Positions 1-8,681 of a stretch of 64,000 bases of DNA are shown one piece after another. The notes below the pieces were generated by a model. It was not told the origin of the DNA and ran no database searches. It saw only the letters and a program-made list of their open reading frames with translations. The stretch is from contig NZ_RCHJ01000004.1 of NCBI RefSeq assembly GCF_004011805.1, forward strand, positions 310,001-374,000. Direction: 5' to 3'. The translations under genes were made by a program, and so were the position numbers. The DNA comes from Piscinibacter defluvii. Lineage in GTDB: Bacteria > Pseudomonadota > Gammaproteobacteria > Burkholderiales > Burkholderiaceae_C. Numbering within the stretch: the first letter of the stretch is position 1; every line of letters starts with the position of its first letter.

Positions 1-2
1 GC

Positions 3-1478
3 CTGCGCCTGCTGCCTTCGCTGGCGCTGATCGCGCGCCACACGCCGCTGGGCAGCTCGCCCGCCAACTACGGCACCACGCGGGTGTCGGAAGAGCTCTC
101 GCTCGCGCTGCAGCGGCAGCCCCTGGCCGGCAGCTACATCGCCCGCACGGCGATGGACCAGATCGAGCGGGCCAACGCCTACCGGCGGCTGGAGGGTTAT
201 CCGCTGCTGGTGCTGGTCGGGCTCGGCACGGCCGACTTCCTCGCCCCGTGGCGCACCGAAGTGCTGGTGGTCGGCGTGCTGTGCGCCCTCACGATGGCGC
301 TGCTGCTGGGCTCGACCACGCTGGTGCTGCGGGCACGGCGGCGCGAGACGGCCAGCCGGGCCGCCCTGCAGGCCAGCGAGGCCTTCCTCGACCGCACCGG
401 GCGCATCGCGGCGGTCGGCGGCTGGGAGCTCGACCTGGCCACCGGCCTCGTCACCTGGTCGGCGCAGACCTGCCGGCTGCTCGACGTGGCCCCCGGGCAC
501 CGGCCGCACATCGACGACGCGCTTCAGTTCGTCGCGCCGGAGGCGCGCGAGGCGGTGCGCACGCAGCTCGCGGCCGACGTTCCCGGCACCTCGTGGATGC
601 TCGACATTCCGCTGGTCACCGCGACCGGGCGGCCGATCTGGGGCCGTGTCGTGGCCGAGGTCGAGGGGCGCGACGGGCGCGCCGTGCGGGTGGTCGGCGC
701 GGTGCAGGACATCACCGAGCAGCGCCGCAACAAGGCCGAGCTGGCGCGCGAGCAGTCGCTGCGCGCGCAGATCGAGGCCCATGCGCACGAGCTCGATGCA
801 CTGGTGAGCGAGCGCGGCGAGATGCTCGACGTGCTGGCGCACGAGGTGCGCCAGCCGCTGAACAACGCCTCGGCGGCGCTGCAGAGCGCGGCCACGGTGC
901 TGGCCGAGGTCGACGAGCCGGCCGCGTCGCTGCGCCTGTCACGCGCGCAGTCGGTGATGAACCAGGTGCTCGGCCGGCTCGACAACACGCTGGCCGTGGC
1001 CAGCCTGCTGGCGCGGCCGGACCCGATCGCACGCGAGGACTGCGACATCGACACCGTGGTCGCCGTCGCGGTGGCCGACATGCCGCCCGGGCAGCGCGCG
1101 CGGGTGCAGGTCGAGCGCGCCACGTCCACCCGCACGGCCTCCATGGACATGAGCCTGATGCGCCTGGCGCTGCGCAACCTGCTGTCCAACGCGCTGAAGC
1201 ACGGACCGGCCGGCACACCGGTGCGGGTGCGGCTGTCCGATTCCGACCATCCGCTGGCGCTGGTGATCGAGGTCACCGACGCCGGACCGGGCGTTCCGCG
1301 GTCGCTCGTGCCACGCCTGTTCGAGCGCGGCGCACGCGGCTCGCGCAGCGGCCATGGTCTGGGTCTCTACATCGTGCGTCGCGTGATGGAGCTGCACGAC
1401 GGCCGCGTCGAGCTCTCCAGCAACGAACCCGGCCAGGTCACCATGCGCCTGGTGGTGGTGCAGGAACCGGCGGAGTGA
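3..1478 (+). CDS. Sensor histidine kinase (Cache-like end, TM, PAS, HisKA, HATPase), 5' truncated
   Basis: The frame is open to the left edge, so the true start lies outside the window; the GTG at 84 is only the first in-window candidate. The visible N-terminal part (AxRRLEGYPLLVLVG) looks like the end of a periplasmic Cache sensor domain. It is followed by one membrane segment at about 255-325, a PAS-like domain at about 390-720 ending in the usual DITEQ, then a HisKA domain with the phospho-acceptor His at 840-842 (LAHEVRQPL). The ATPase domain ends with DAGPG and GHGLGLYI motifs. It should autophosphorylate and pass phosphate to a response regulator. The OmpR-type regulator that converges on it 18 nt downstream is the obvious partner. 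The ligand is unknown. Confidence 0.9.
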   Translation: MRLLPSLALIARHTPLGSSPANYGTTRVSEELSLALQRQPLAGSYIARTAMDQIERANAYRRLEGYPLLVLVGLGTADFLAPWRTEVLVVGVLCALTMALLLGSTTLVLRARRRETASRAALQASEAFLDRTGRIAAVGGWELDLATGLVTWSAQTCRLLDVAPGHRPHIDDALQFVAPEAREAVRTQLAADVPGTSWMLDIPLVTATGRPIWGRVVAEVEGRDGRAVRVVGAVQDITEQRRNKAELAREQSLRAQIEAHAHELDALVSERGEMLDVLAHEVRQPLNNASAALQSAATVLAEVDEPAASLRLSRAQSVMNQVLGRLDNTLAVASLLARPDPIAREDCDIDTVVAVAVADMPPGQRARVQVERATSTRTASMDMSLMRLALRNLLSNALKHGPAGTPVRVRLSDSDHPLALVIEVTDAGPGVPRSLVPRLFERGARGSRSGHGLGLYIVRRVMELHDGRVELSSNEPGQVTMRLVVVQEPAE

Positions 1479-1496
1479 GCCCGCGCGGCGCCGTGA

Positions 1497-2183
1497 TCAG
1501 ACGGCCAGCAGCTCCGACTTGAACACGTAGCCGACGCGCGAGCGCGACTGCAGCGGCACGATGGCCGGCGTGGCGCGCTCGATGCGGCGGCGCAGGCGGT
1601 AGATGGTCGCGTTCAGGCCGTCGGCCGCATCGCGTTCGGTGTCGCGGCCGAGCTTCATGCGCAGGTGCTCGCGGCTGACCACGTCGCCGGCCGCTTCCAC
1701 GAAGCACTCGAGCACGGCGATGTCGGTCTCGCTCAGGTCCACGCGCGCGCCGTCGGGCGCGATCAGCTGGCCGGCGCGGCGGTCGAGCTTCCACGGGGCA
1801 TTGGCCAGCCCGGTCTTGGCGGCCCGGCGCTGCACGGCCTCGATCGCGATGGCCACCTGCTCGAACTGCACCGGCTTGGCGAGGTACATGTCGGCCCCGG
1901 CCTGCACCACCTCCTTGAACACGTCGGGCGAGAGCCGGCCGGACACCACCAGCAGGCCCGCGTCGCTGCGCCGGCGCAGCACCTTGATCATGTCCAGGCC
2001 GTCGATGCCGGGCAGCATCAGGTCGACCACGTAGAAGTCGTAGGCGTAGGGATCGGAGTCCGCCAGTAGGTCGTTGCTGTCGTCGAACACGTCGACCTGC
2101 ATGCCTCGCGCACGCAGATACTGGGCGAGGAACTCGGTGTACTCCTTGTCGTCGTCGATGAGTGCGAGTCGGGTGGGGAACAT
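1497..2183 (-). CDS. OmpR-family response regulator
   Basis: 228 residues, the normal length for the family. The receiver domain spans about 4-120, with the acidic pocket D10/D11/D12, phospho-acceptor D54 (VVDLMLPG), S81 and K103 (AKPV). A C-terminal winged-helix DNA-binding domain spans about 130-225 and ends in the typical SRVGYVF. The ATG at 2183 is chosen because the receiver fold begins at once (TRLALIDDD). It converges on the sensor kinase gene, a common arrangement for partners that are not co-transcribed. Targets cannot be read from the sequence. Confidence 0.93.
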   Translation of the reverse strand: MFPTRLALIDDDKEYTEFLAQYLRARGMQVDVFDDSNDLLADSDPYAYDFYVVDLMLPGIDGLDMIKVLRRRSDAGLLVVSGRLSPDVFKEVVQAGADMYLAKPVQFEQVAIAIEAVQRRAAKTGLANAPWKLDRRAGQLIAPDGARVDLSETDIAVLECFVEAAGDVVSREHLRMKLGRDTERDAADGLNATIYRLRRRIERATPAIVPLQSRSRVGYVFKSELLAV

Positions 2184-2320
2184 GGTGCTCGGAGAGTCCG
2201 CGGTACACGGCAGAGCAGGGATTCAAGCATAGATGCCGCGCGGAGAAGTGCCGAACTGCACCCGCTTCTCCGGATTGATCCAGCTCATGGCGATATCTGC
2301 GTCAGACGCGGATTTGTGCG

Positions 2321-2334
2321 CCCCCCCCCCCCCC
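2321..2334. repeat. Homopolymeric run of 14 C
   Basis: An uninterrupted C14 tract lies in the 160-bp gap between the response regulator promoter side and the 3' end of the PhoX-family gene, 10 nt beyond that gene's stop codon. Tracts of this length are slippage-prone, and they are also a common assembly error site. It lies outside any coding region as called, so any length change would affect only the untranslated region. The rest of the gap (2184-2343) shows no recognisable site. Confidence 0.95.
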
Positions 2335-2343
2335 GCGTGACGG

Positions 2344-4251
2344 TCATGTACCGACGATGCCCCCGTCACGGCGTCGGATGACCACCGTCGCCGAACGGGG
2401 TCGATCACCCGGCTGGCCACCCGGCCAGCGCGAGTAGCGGTCCGGCTGGGCCGGGTCGCTGCGGTCGCTCGGCGTCTCGCCCGGGTGCTGCACGTTGATG
2501 AACAGCGTGCGCAGGTCGGGCGTCATCGTCGCGCCGGTGATCTCGCAGTTCACGGGGCCGGTGAGGAAGCGCCGGATCTCCCCGCTGGCGCGGTCGCAGG
2601 CCAGCATCTGGTTGCTGCCGATGCGCTCGAACTCGCCCTTGTACATCTGGGTCGCGTGCGCATCGGTCTGGATCCACAGCACGCCGCGTGCATCGAGCAC
2701 CAGGCCGTCCGGGCAGGCGAAGATGTCGCCCTTGATGTTGCCCTGCGCCTCGGGCCGTGCATTGGCCGGGTCGCCGGCGAGCACCAGGTGGCTCCAGCGG
2801 AAGCCGGTGGCGTCGAAGTCGCCGTCCTCCTTCCAGCGGATGATCTGGCCCATCACGTTGTTGGCGCGCGGGTTGGCGGCATCCGGCCCCGGCATGCCGG
2901 GTGCGCCGCGGGCGCTGTTGTTGGTCAGCGTGCAGTAGACCTCGCGCGCCGCCTGGTCGATGGCCAGCCACTCGGGCCGGTCCATCTTGGTGGCACCGAG
3001 CCGGTCGCTGGCCTGGCGCGACTTGATCACCACCTCGCCCTGGTCGGCGAAGCCGTTGGCCGGCGTCAGCGGCCCCTGGCCCTGCACCAGCGGCAACCAG
3101 CGGCCGGTGCCGTCGGCGTCGAATCGGGCCACGTACAAGGTGCCGTGGTCGAGCAGCTCGCGGTTGGCGCGTCCGCCGCCGGGCGCGATGCGGTCGCGGC
3201 TGACGAACTTGTAGATGTACTCGAAGCGTGCGTCCTCGCCGGAGTAGACCACCGCACGGCCGTCCTTCGTGACGCCGACCCACGCACCCTCGTGCGCGGC
3301 GCGACCGAGCGCGGTGCGCTTGACCGGCAGGCTGGTCGGGTCGTACGGATCGATCTCGACCACCCAGCCGAAGCGGTGGAACTCGTTCGGGTTCCTCTTC
3401 GCGTCGAAGCGCTCGTCGTGCGCGGCCCAGCGGTAGCCGCTGGCCTTCGGCAGGCCCCAGCGCTTCTGGTCGGCGTCGACGTTCTCGCCGCCGTCGAAGT
3501 AGAAGGCCCAGTTCTCCTCGCCGGACAGGTAGGTGCCCCACGGCGTCATGCCGCTGGCGCAGTTGTTCAGCGTGCCGAGCACGGTGCGGCCGTCGGGGTC
3601 GGCCGCGGTCCGCATCAGCGCATGGCCGGCCGCAGGGCCCTGCAGCGCGAACGGCGCGAAGGCGGTGAAGCGGCGTGCCCAGCGCGAGGGCCGCACCATC
3701 TCCCAGCGCCCGTCCTTCAGCGCGACCTCGATCACCGAGACGCCATGCGCCGCCTGCGCCTTGCGCACCTTGTCGGCCGACCAGGTCTTCATGCCGTCGG
3801 GATGCAGCAGGCCGTCGTCGGTGTACTCGTGGTTCATCACCAGCAGGCCGTGCGTGCTGCTGCCCTCGAGCGGGTAGAAGTGGATGCCGTCGTGGTGCAT
3901 GCCCATCTGCACCGCCTGCTCGGCCGCGCTGTTGCTCGCGTCGGGGCGCCAGGCCGGCATCTGCCCCGGGATGCCGACCGGCTCGCCCCAGGGCGCCAGC
4001 ACCTCGGCGACGTAGCCCTGGGGCACCACCAGCGCGTCGGCATCGGCGGGCGGGATGCCCTTGAAGCCGAGCAGCGGCCCGCCGCCGCCCGGCGCGCTGG
4101 CGCACGAGGCCAGCCAGGGGGCCAGCACGCTGCCGGCCAGCGCCGCCAGCCCGCCGTGCACCCAGACCCGGCGCGCCGGGTCCGACACCTCGTGGATGCT
4201 CGGGTTGGCGCTGCGGTTGCTGTCTTCCATCGTGCCGAAGTCCTTGGCCAT
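2344..4251 (-). CDS. PhoX-family phosphatase (DUF839), Tat-exported
   Basis: 635 residues, typical for the PhoX/DUF839 family of periplasmic calcium/iron-dependent alkaline phosphatases. A twin-arginine signal starts at R27-R28 (ARRVWVHGG), followed by a hydrophobic stretch ending LASCASA near residue 50, so it should be exported folded and may be lipid-anchored. Conserved family stretches include the MNHEYTD region near residue 137 and the closing RPRSATVVI segment. It starts 16 nt after the ABC permease stop, which suggests co-transcription with a NitT/TauT-type importer. PhoX-family annotation is firm. The real substrate (phosphate esters or another function of DUF839 proteins) is not determined. 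Confidence 0.88.
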   Translation of the reverse strand: MAKDFGTMEDSNRSANPSIHEVSDPARRVWVHGGLAALAGSVLAPWLASCASAPGGGGPLLGFKGIPPADADALVVPQGYVAEVLAPWGEPVGIPGQMPAWRPDASNSAAEQAVQMGMHHDGIHFYPLEGSSTHGLLVMNHEYTDDGLLHPDGMKTWSADKVRKAQAAHGVSVIEVALKDGRWEMVRPSRWARRFTAFAPFALQGPAAGHALMRTAADPDGRTVLGTLNNCASGMTPWGTYLSGEENWAFYFDGGENVDADQKRWGLPKASGYRWAAHDERFDAKRNPNEFHRFGWVVEIDPYDPTSLPVKRTALGRAAHEGAWVGVTKDGRAVVYSGEDARFEYIYKFVSRDRIAPGGGRANRELLDHGTLYVARFDADGTGRWLPLVQGQGPLTPANGFADQGEVVIKSRQASDRLGATKMDRPEWLAIDQAAREVYCTLTNNSARGAPGMPGPDAANPRANNVMGQIIRWKEDGDFDATGFRWSHLVLAGDPANARPEAQGNIKGDIFACPDGLVLDARGVLWIQTDAHATQMYKGEFERIGSNQMLACDRASGEIRRFLTGPVNCEITGATMTPDLRTLFINVQHPGETPSDRSDPAQPDRYSRWPGGQPGDRPRSATVVIRRRDGGIVGT

Positions 4252-4267
4252 GCGCTGCTCCTTCGCG

Positions 4268-5101
4268 TCAGAGTTTCTCGGTCTCGCCGGTTCGGGGCTG
4301 CCACTTCATCAGCCGGCGCTCGATGCGCCCGACCAGCGCGTCGAGCACCAGCGCGAACGCCGTCAGCACCAGGATGCCGGCCATCACGGTGTTGATGTCG
4401 AACGCGCCCTCGGCCTGCAGGATCAGGTAGCCGACGCCGCGCGAGGAGCCCAGGTACTCGCCCACCACCGCGCCGACGAAGGCCAGCCCGACGCTGGTGT
4501 GCAGCGAGCTGAACACCCAGCTCGTTGCGCTCGGCAGGTACACATGGCGCAGCAGCGCCCGCGCATCCGCGCCGAGCATGCGCGCGTTGGCCAGCACCAC
4601 CGGGCTGACCTCCTTCACGCCCTGGTAGACGTTGAAGAACACGATGAAGAACACCAGCGTGACGCCGAGCGCCACCTTGCTCGCGATGCCGAGGCCGAAC
4701 CAGACCGCGAAGATCGGCGCCAGGATCACGCGCGGCATGCTGTTCAGTGCCTTGATGTACGGGTCGAGGATGCGCGCGGCCATCGGGCTGAGCGCGAGCC
4801 ACAGGCCGCAGGCCAGGCCCAGCAGCGTGCCGATGGCGAAGGCCAGCACCGTCTCGACCAGCGTCACCCACAGGTGCTGGTAGATGTCGGCATTGACCAC
4901 GAACCAGGCCCAGATGCGGCCGAAGATCAGCACCGGCTCGCCGAAGAAGAAGGCCGCCTGGCGCTCGTTGTCGAACACGATCGGCGGCACCAGCCCGGGC
5001 TTCGTGAGCACGTGCCAGAGCCCGAACACCGCTGCCAGCAGCCCGAGCTGCCAGACGCGCAGGTTGCGCTCGCTCGGCCGGATCGCGTTCCAGAGCTTCA
5101 T
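4268..5101 (-). CDS. NitT/TauT-type ABC transporter permease
   Basis: 277 residues with about six membrane segments and the EAA loop region near residues 185-210 that binds the ATPase. It resembles SsuC/TauC/NrtB permeases, which import sulfonates, nitrate, taurine, thiamine precursors and similar small solutes. The ATG at 5101 overlaps the upstream ATPase stop by 4 nt (ATGA), indicating translational coupling. A longer open frame runs further upstream in this phase, but it is the out-of-frame shadow of the ATPase gene. Substrate cannot be assigned from the permease alone. Confidence 0.92.
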   Translation of the reverse strand: MKLWNAIRPSERNLRVWQLGLLAAVFGLWHVLTKPGLVPPIVFDNERQAAFFFGEPVLIFGRIWAWFVVNADIYQHLWVTLVETVLAFAIGTLLGLACGLWLALSPMAARILDPYIKALNSMPRVILAPIFAVWFGLGIASKVALGVTLVFFIVFFNVYQGVKEVSPVVLANARMLGADARALLRHVYLPSATSWVFSSLHTSVGLAFVGAVVGEYLGSSRGVGYLILQAEGAFDINTVMAGILVLTAFALVLDALVGRIERRLMKWQPRTGETEKL

Positions 5102-5907
5102 GCGGCGAGCTGCTGCCGGTAGCCCTCGAGCACCTGTTCGCGCAGCACCGCCCAGATGGCCTCGTGCAGCTCGATGAAGCGCGGCGTGACGCGCACCTCG
5201 GCCACGTCGCGCGGGCGCGCGAGGTCGATGCGGAACTCGCCGATCGGCCGCGAGGCCGGGCCGGCGGAGAGCACGATCACGCGGTCGCTCAGCGCGATCG
5301 CCTCGTCCAGGTCGTGGGTGATGAAGAGCACGGCTTTCTTCTTCGCCGCCCACAGCGCCAGCAGCTCGTTTTCCATCAGCTGGCGGGTCTGGACGTCGAG
5401 CGCGGAGAAGGGCTCGTCCATCAGGATGATGTCCGGGTCGAGCACCAGGGTCTGTGCCAGGCTGACGCGCTTGCGCATGCCGCCGGAGAGCTGGTGCGGA
5501 TAGCGGTCGCCGAAGCCGCCCAGGCCGACGCGGCGCAGCCAGTCCTCGGCCGCGCCGCGCGCGTCGGCCACGCCGCGGAATTCCAGCCCGGCCATCACGT
5601 TGCCGAGCGCGGTGCGCCAGGGCATCAGGCTCTCGGCCTGGAACATGTAGCCGGCGCGCCGGTTCAGCCCGACGAGCGGCGCGCCGAACACCTCCACCGT
5701 GCCGGCGCTGGGCGCCAGCAGCCCGGCGCCGACGTTCAGCAACGTGCTCTTGCCGCAGCCGGTGGGGCCGACCACCGAGACGAACTCGCCCTCGCCCACG
5801 CGCAGCGACACCTCGCGCACGGCCGTGTAGCGCTGGCCCGGCTCGCTGCGGCTGACGAAGGTGCAGGTCACGCCCGCCAGCGCCAGCGCCGGGGCGGCGT
5901 CGTTCAT
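5098..5907 (-). CDS. NitT/TauT-type ABC transporter ATP-binding protein
   Basis: 269 residues with Walker A GPTGCGKST at 47-55, signature LSGGMRKR, Walker B ILMDEPFSALD and the switch His in FITHDLDEA. The ATG at 5907 is preferred over an upstream ATG because a GGAGG Shine-Dalgarno sits at 5914-5918, 6 nt before it, and the family fold starts there. It energises the permease encoded next. The matching binding-protein gene lies 331 bp further upstream on the same strand, separated by a small gene on the opposite strand, so the three may not share one transcript. Confidence 0.93.
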   Translation of the reverse strand: MNDAAPALALAGVTCTFVSRSEPGQRYTAVREVSLRVGEGEFVSVVGPTGCGKSTLLNVGAGLLAPSAGTVEVFGAPLVGLNRRAGYMFQAESLMPWRTALGNVMAGLEFRGVADARGAAEDWLRRVGLGGFGDRYPHQLSGGMRKRVSLAQTLVLDPDIILMDEPFSALDVQTRQLMENELLALWAAKKKAVLFITHDLDEAIALSDRVIVLSAGPASRPIGEFRIDLARPRDVAEVRVTPRFIELHEAIWAVLREQVLEGYRQQLAA

Positions 5908-6045
5908 GCCCGGCCTCCACCATGGGAGGGACGAGGGCGCGCCGCTCCACCGCATTGCCGAGGCGCGCCGGCGTGGCCCCGCCTACCGTGAAGCCATGAG
6001 CCGCCGGGCAGTCCCGCCCGGGGCCATAGATCGACGGAGGTTTCC

Positions 6046-6186
6046 ATGTCTCGCTTCATCGCTCGTCTCGCCGCCGGCGCGCTCGCCGCCGCCTTCGTGC
6101 TCGCCACCACCGCCTGCGCCGTCATGCCCTCGGGCCATGCGCCGATCGCGCAGGACACGCACGACTTCGTCGGCGGCCAGGACTGA
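6046..6186 (+). CDS. Small lipoprotein-like peptide, 46 residues
   Basis: A short ORF with a strong GGAGG at 6036-6040, 5 nt before the ATG. It encodes a basic N-terminus (MSRFIARL), an alanine-rich hydrophobic segment, a cysteine near residue 25 (LATTAC) and a short acidic tail ending FVGGQD. The cysteine context is only a weak lipobox, so it may be a lipoprotein or a cleaved secreted peptide. It points against the flanking ABC transporter genes. Function unknown. The ribosome-binding site and signal-like composition make it likely to be translated. Confidence 0.6.
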   Translation: MSRFIARLAAGALAAAFVLATTACAVMPSGHAPIAQDTHDFVGGQD

Positions 6187-6196
6187 ACCCGGACCG

Positions 6197-6220
6197 GCGG
6201 GTGTCCCTGCGGGCACCCGC
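6197..6220. terminator. GC-rich hairpin between small peptide gene and ABC binding-protein gene
   Basis: GCGGGTG pairs with CACCCGC, with inner CCC/GGG pairs, between two converging genes (stops at 6186 and 6239). There is no T tract on either side, so it is at best a non-canonical bidirectional terminator. Confidence 0.45.
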
Positions 6221-6238
6221 CCGCCCGGCACGGCCCGG

Positions 6239-7273
6239 TCATGCCTTCGGGTACTTGGCGTTGGCCTTGCGCACGAACTCGTTGGTCCAGGCCGCGGCCA
6301 GGTCGAACTTGTAGCCCTTGATCGTGTCGTCGATGCTCTGCAGCGCACGCACCGCGGTGGCCGCGCCGGCCTCCGGGAAGCTGCCGTCCGGCGAGAGCGC
6401 GCCCTTGGCGGCGAGGAAGGCGTCGATGTAGACGGCGCGGTCGCCGAGCAGGTAGCTCTCCGGCACCGCCTTGATGATCTCGCCCGGGCCGGCCGCCTGG
6501 ATCCACTTGTCGGCGCGCACGATCGCATTGGCCAGCGCCTGCGCGGTGGCCGGATGCTTCTCGACGAAGGACAGCGGCGCGTACAGGCAGCCCGCGGGCA
6601 TGGGCCCGCCGAACACCTTGTCGGCCTCGGCGACGATGCGCGTGTCCGAGAGGACCTTCAGGTCGCCCGAGCGCTGCAGCAGCGTGATCACCGGATCGAG
6701 GTTGCTGATCGCGTCGATCTGCCCGGCGCGCATCGCCGCCACCGCGCCGTTGCCCGCCCCCACGCCGACGATCGACACCTCGTTCGGCTTGATGCCCGCC
6801 TTGGCGAGCACGAAGTTCGCCATCACGTTGGTCGACGAGCCCGGCGCGGTGACGCCGATCTTCTTCCCCTTCAGGTCGGCCAGACTCTTGTAGGCCGGCA
6901 ATGTCTTCGGGTTCACGCCCAGCACGATCTGCGGCGCGCGGCCCTGCAGCACGAAGGCGCGCATCGGCTGGCCCTTGGCCTGCATGTTCAGCGTGTGCTC
7001 GAAGGCTCCCGACACCACGTCGGCGCTGCCGCCCACCACCGCGCGCAGCGCCTGCGAACCGCCGGCGAAGTCGGCCACCGTCACGTCCAGCCCCTCGGCC
7101 TTGAAGAAGCCCAGGCTCTCGGCGATGGTCAGCGGCAGGTAGTACAGCAGGTTCTTGCCACCCACCGCGATGGTCAGCTTGGGCTTCTCCAGGGCCTGGG
7201 CCCGCACCAGGGCGGGCGCGGCAAGGCCGGCGGTGGCGGCGGAGGCGGCGATCAGCAGGGTGCGGCGTTGCAT
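6239..7273 (-). CDS. ABC transporter substrate-binding protein, NMT1/SsuA-like
   Basis: 344 residues. It has a signal peptide with paired arginines and Ala-rich core (MQRRTLLIAA...ALVRAQ), so it is exported. The body shows NMT1/THI5-like or SsuA-like features: YYLPLTIAESLGFF, DLKGKKIGVT, GSSTNVMANF and an AMRAGQIDAI stretch. These proteins capture small organic anions or pyrimidine-like compounds for NitT/TauT-type importers. The ATG at 7273 is chosen because the signal peptide begins there; the frame continues upstream without signal-like sequence. It is the likely partner of the permease and ATPase at 4268-5907. Substrate unknown. Confidence 0.88.
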   Translation of the reverse strand: MQRRTLLIAASAATAGLAAPALVRAQALEKPKLTIAVGGKNLLYYLPLTIAESLGFFKAEGLDVTVADFAGGSQALRAVVGGSADVVSGAFEHTLNMQAKGQPMRAFVLQGRAPQIVLGVNPKTLPAYKSLADLKGKKIGVTAPGSSTNVMANFVLAKAGIKPNEVSIVGVGAGNGAVAAMRAGQIDAISNLDPVITLLQRSGDLKVLSDTRIVAEADKVFGGPMPAGCLYAPLSFVEKHPATAQALANAIVRADKWIQAAGPGEIIKAVPESYLLGDRAVYIDAFLAAKGALSPDGSFPEAGAATAVRALQSIDDTIKGYKFDLAAAWTNEFVRKANAKYPKA

Positions 7274-7337
7274 CGTCGGGGCAGGGTCGATGGCGGGGAG
7301 GCCGATTGAACCATGCTCGACGCTTAGAATGAATTCG

Positions 7338-8681
7338 ATGAACCCCCTGCGCCTTCGCGGCCGCTCGCCGGGCCGCCTCGCGCGGGGCCTGTGGCTTGCG
7401 GCCGCCGTGGCGCTGGGCGTGCCGGCGGCCGGCGCGGCGGCCGATGCCGAGCTCGTCGCACCGCCGTCGCTCTCGGCGCGCAAGGTCTACGAACAGGCCC
7501 GGTCGCAGCTGGTGCAGATCCGCACCGTGCTCAAGGGCCGTGCCAGCCAGACCTCGGTCGGCTCGGGCTTCTTCGTCAGCGCCGACGGCCACATCGTCAC
7601 CAACTTCCACGTCGTCAGCCAGGCGGCGCTCAAGCCCGAGCGGCACGACCTGGTCTACGTGACGGCCGACGGGCGCGAGGCGCCGGTCACGATCCTGCAG
7701 ATCGACGTGCTGCACGACCTGGCCCTGCTGAAGGCGGCCGACGCCGATGGCCGCCGCTTCGACGCGCTGAGCTTCCGCCCCGAGGCGCAGACGCTTGCGC
7801 AGGGCGAGCGCATCTACTCGCTGGGCAATCCGCTGGACGTGGGTTTCGCGGTGATGGAGGGCAACTACAACGGCCTGGTCAAGCGCAGCTTCTACCCGCA
7901 GATCTTCTTCGGCGGCGCGCTCTCGGGCGGCATGAGCGGCGGGCCGGCGCTCGACCAGGAAGGCCGCGTGATCGGCGTGAACGTGGCCCGGCGCGTGGAC
8001 GGCGAGCAGGTCAGCTTCCTGGTGCCGGCGGCCTTCGCCGCCGCGCTGCTGGCGCGCGGGCGCGAGTCGGCGCCGCTGCCGGTGCCGGCCTACCCGAGCG
8101 TGACCGCGCAGCTGATGGCGCACCAGACCGAGCTGACCGAACGCTTCATCCGCCAGGGCTGGAAAAGCGCGACCCACCCGCGCTACCGCGTGCCGGTGCC
8201 GGCCGACGAGTTCATGCGCTGCTGGGGCAGCAGCGAGGTCTCGCGCACCGGCGGGCTGGACCTGGAGCGCTCCGACTGCGTGATGGACACGCAGATCTTC
8301 GCCGGCGAGTTCAACACCGGCTGGATCGTGGTGCGCCACGAGAGCTACGACGGCAGCAAGCTCGGTGCCCTGCGTTTTGCGGCGCGCCATTCGGCCAGCT
8401 TCCGCAACGAGGGCTTCAGCCGCCTGCGCGGCGAGCTGCAGACGCAGCCGCAGTGCCACGAGGACTACGTCGACCGCAAGGGCCTGGTGCTGCGCGCCGT
8501 CACCTGCCTGCGCGCCTACAAGAAGCTGCCCCAGCTGTACGACGTGTCGGTGCTGGTGGCCACGCTCGACCAGCCCGAGGCCGGCGTGCAGGGCCGCTTC
8601 GACGCCCAGGGCGTGAGCTTCGCCAACGCGCAGCGCCTGGCGCGGCACTACCTCGAGGCCTACGAATGGGCGCCGAAGTGA
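7338..8681 (+). CDS. Exported trypsin-like serine protease with unknown C-terminal domain
   Basis: 447 residues. The signal peptide ends near GAAADA (about residue 37). The N-terminal half is a chymotrypsin/Deg-type protease with a complete triad: H91 (TNFHVV), D127 (LHDLALLK) and S200 in GGMSGGPAL. No PDZ domain is visible. The C-terminal 200 residues are Cys- and Trp-containing and not recognised; they could be a sensor or substrate-binding module. The next gene (FHA membrane protein) begins inside its last codons, so the two are translationally coupled. The ATG is placed at the start of the signal sequence. It likely acts in the periplasm or is anchored near the FHA protein. Confidence 0.85.
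   Translation: MNPLRLRGRSPGRLARGLWLAAAVALGVPAAGAAADAELVAPPSLSARKVYEQARSQLVQIRTVLKGRASQTSVGSGFFVSADGHIVTNFHVVSQAALKPERHDLVYVTADGREAPVTILQIDVLHDLALLKAADADGRRFDALSFRPEAQTLAQGERIYSLGNPLDVGFAVMEGNYNGLVKRSFYPQIFFGGALSGGMSGGPALDQEGRVIGVNVARRVDGEQVSFLVPAAFAAALLARGRESAPLPVPAYPSVTAQLMAHQTELTERFIRQGWKSATHPRYRVPVPADEFMRCWGSSEVSRTGGLDLERSDCVMDTQIFAGEFNTGWIVVRHESYDGSKLGALRFAARHSASFRNEGFSRLRGELQTQPQCHEDYVDRKGLVLRAVTCLRAYKKLPQLYDVSVLVATLDQPEAGVQGRFDAQGVSFANAQRLARHYLEAYEWAPK

Noticed and set aside
4268-5950. 560-codon frame read as an ATPase-permease fusion
   Set aside because: The upstream part is out of frame with the real ATPase; the permease starts at 5101 with an ATGA overlap.
7306-7330. TTGAAC and TAGAAT as a sigma-70 promoter for the protease gene
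   Set aside because: The spacer is only 13 nt and the -10 would lie 7 nt before the ATG; not convincing.
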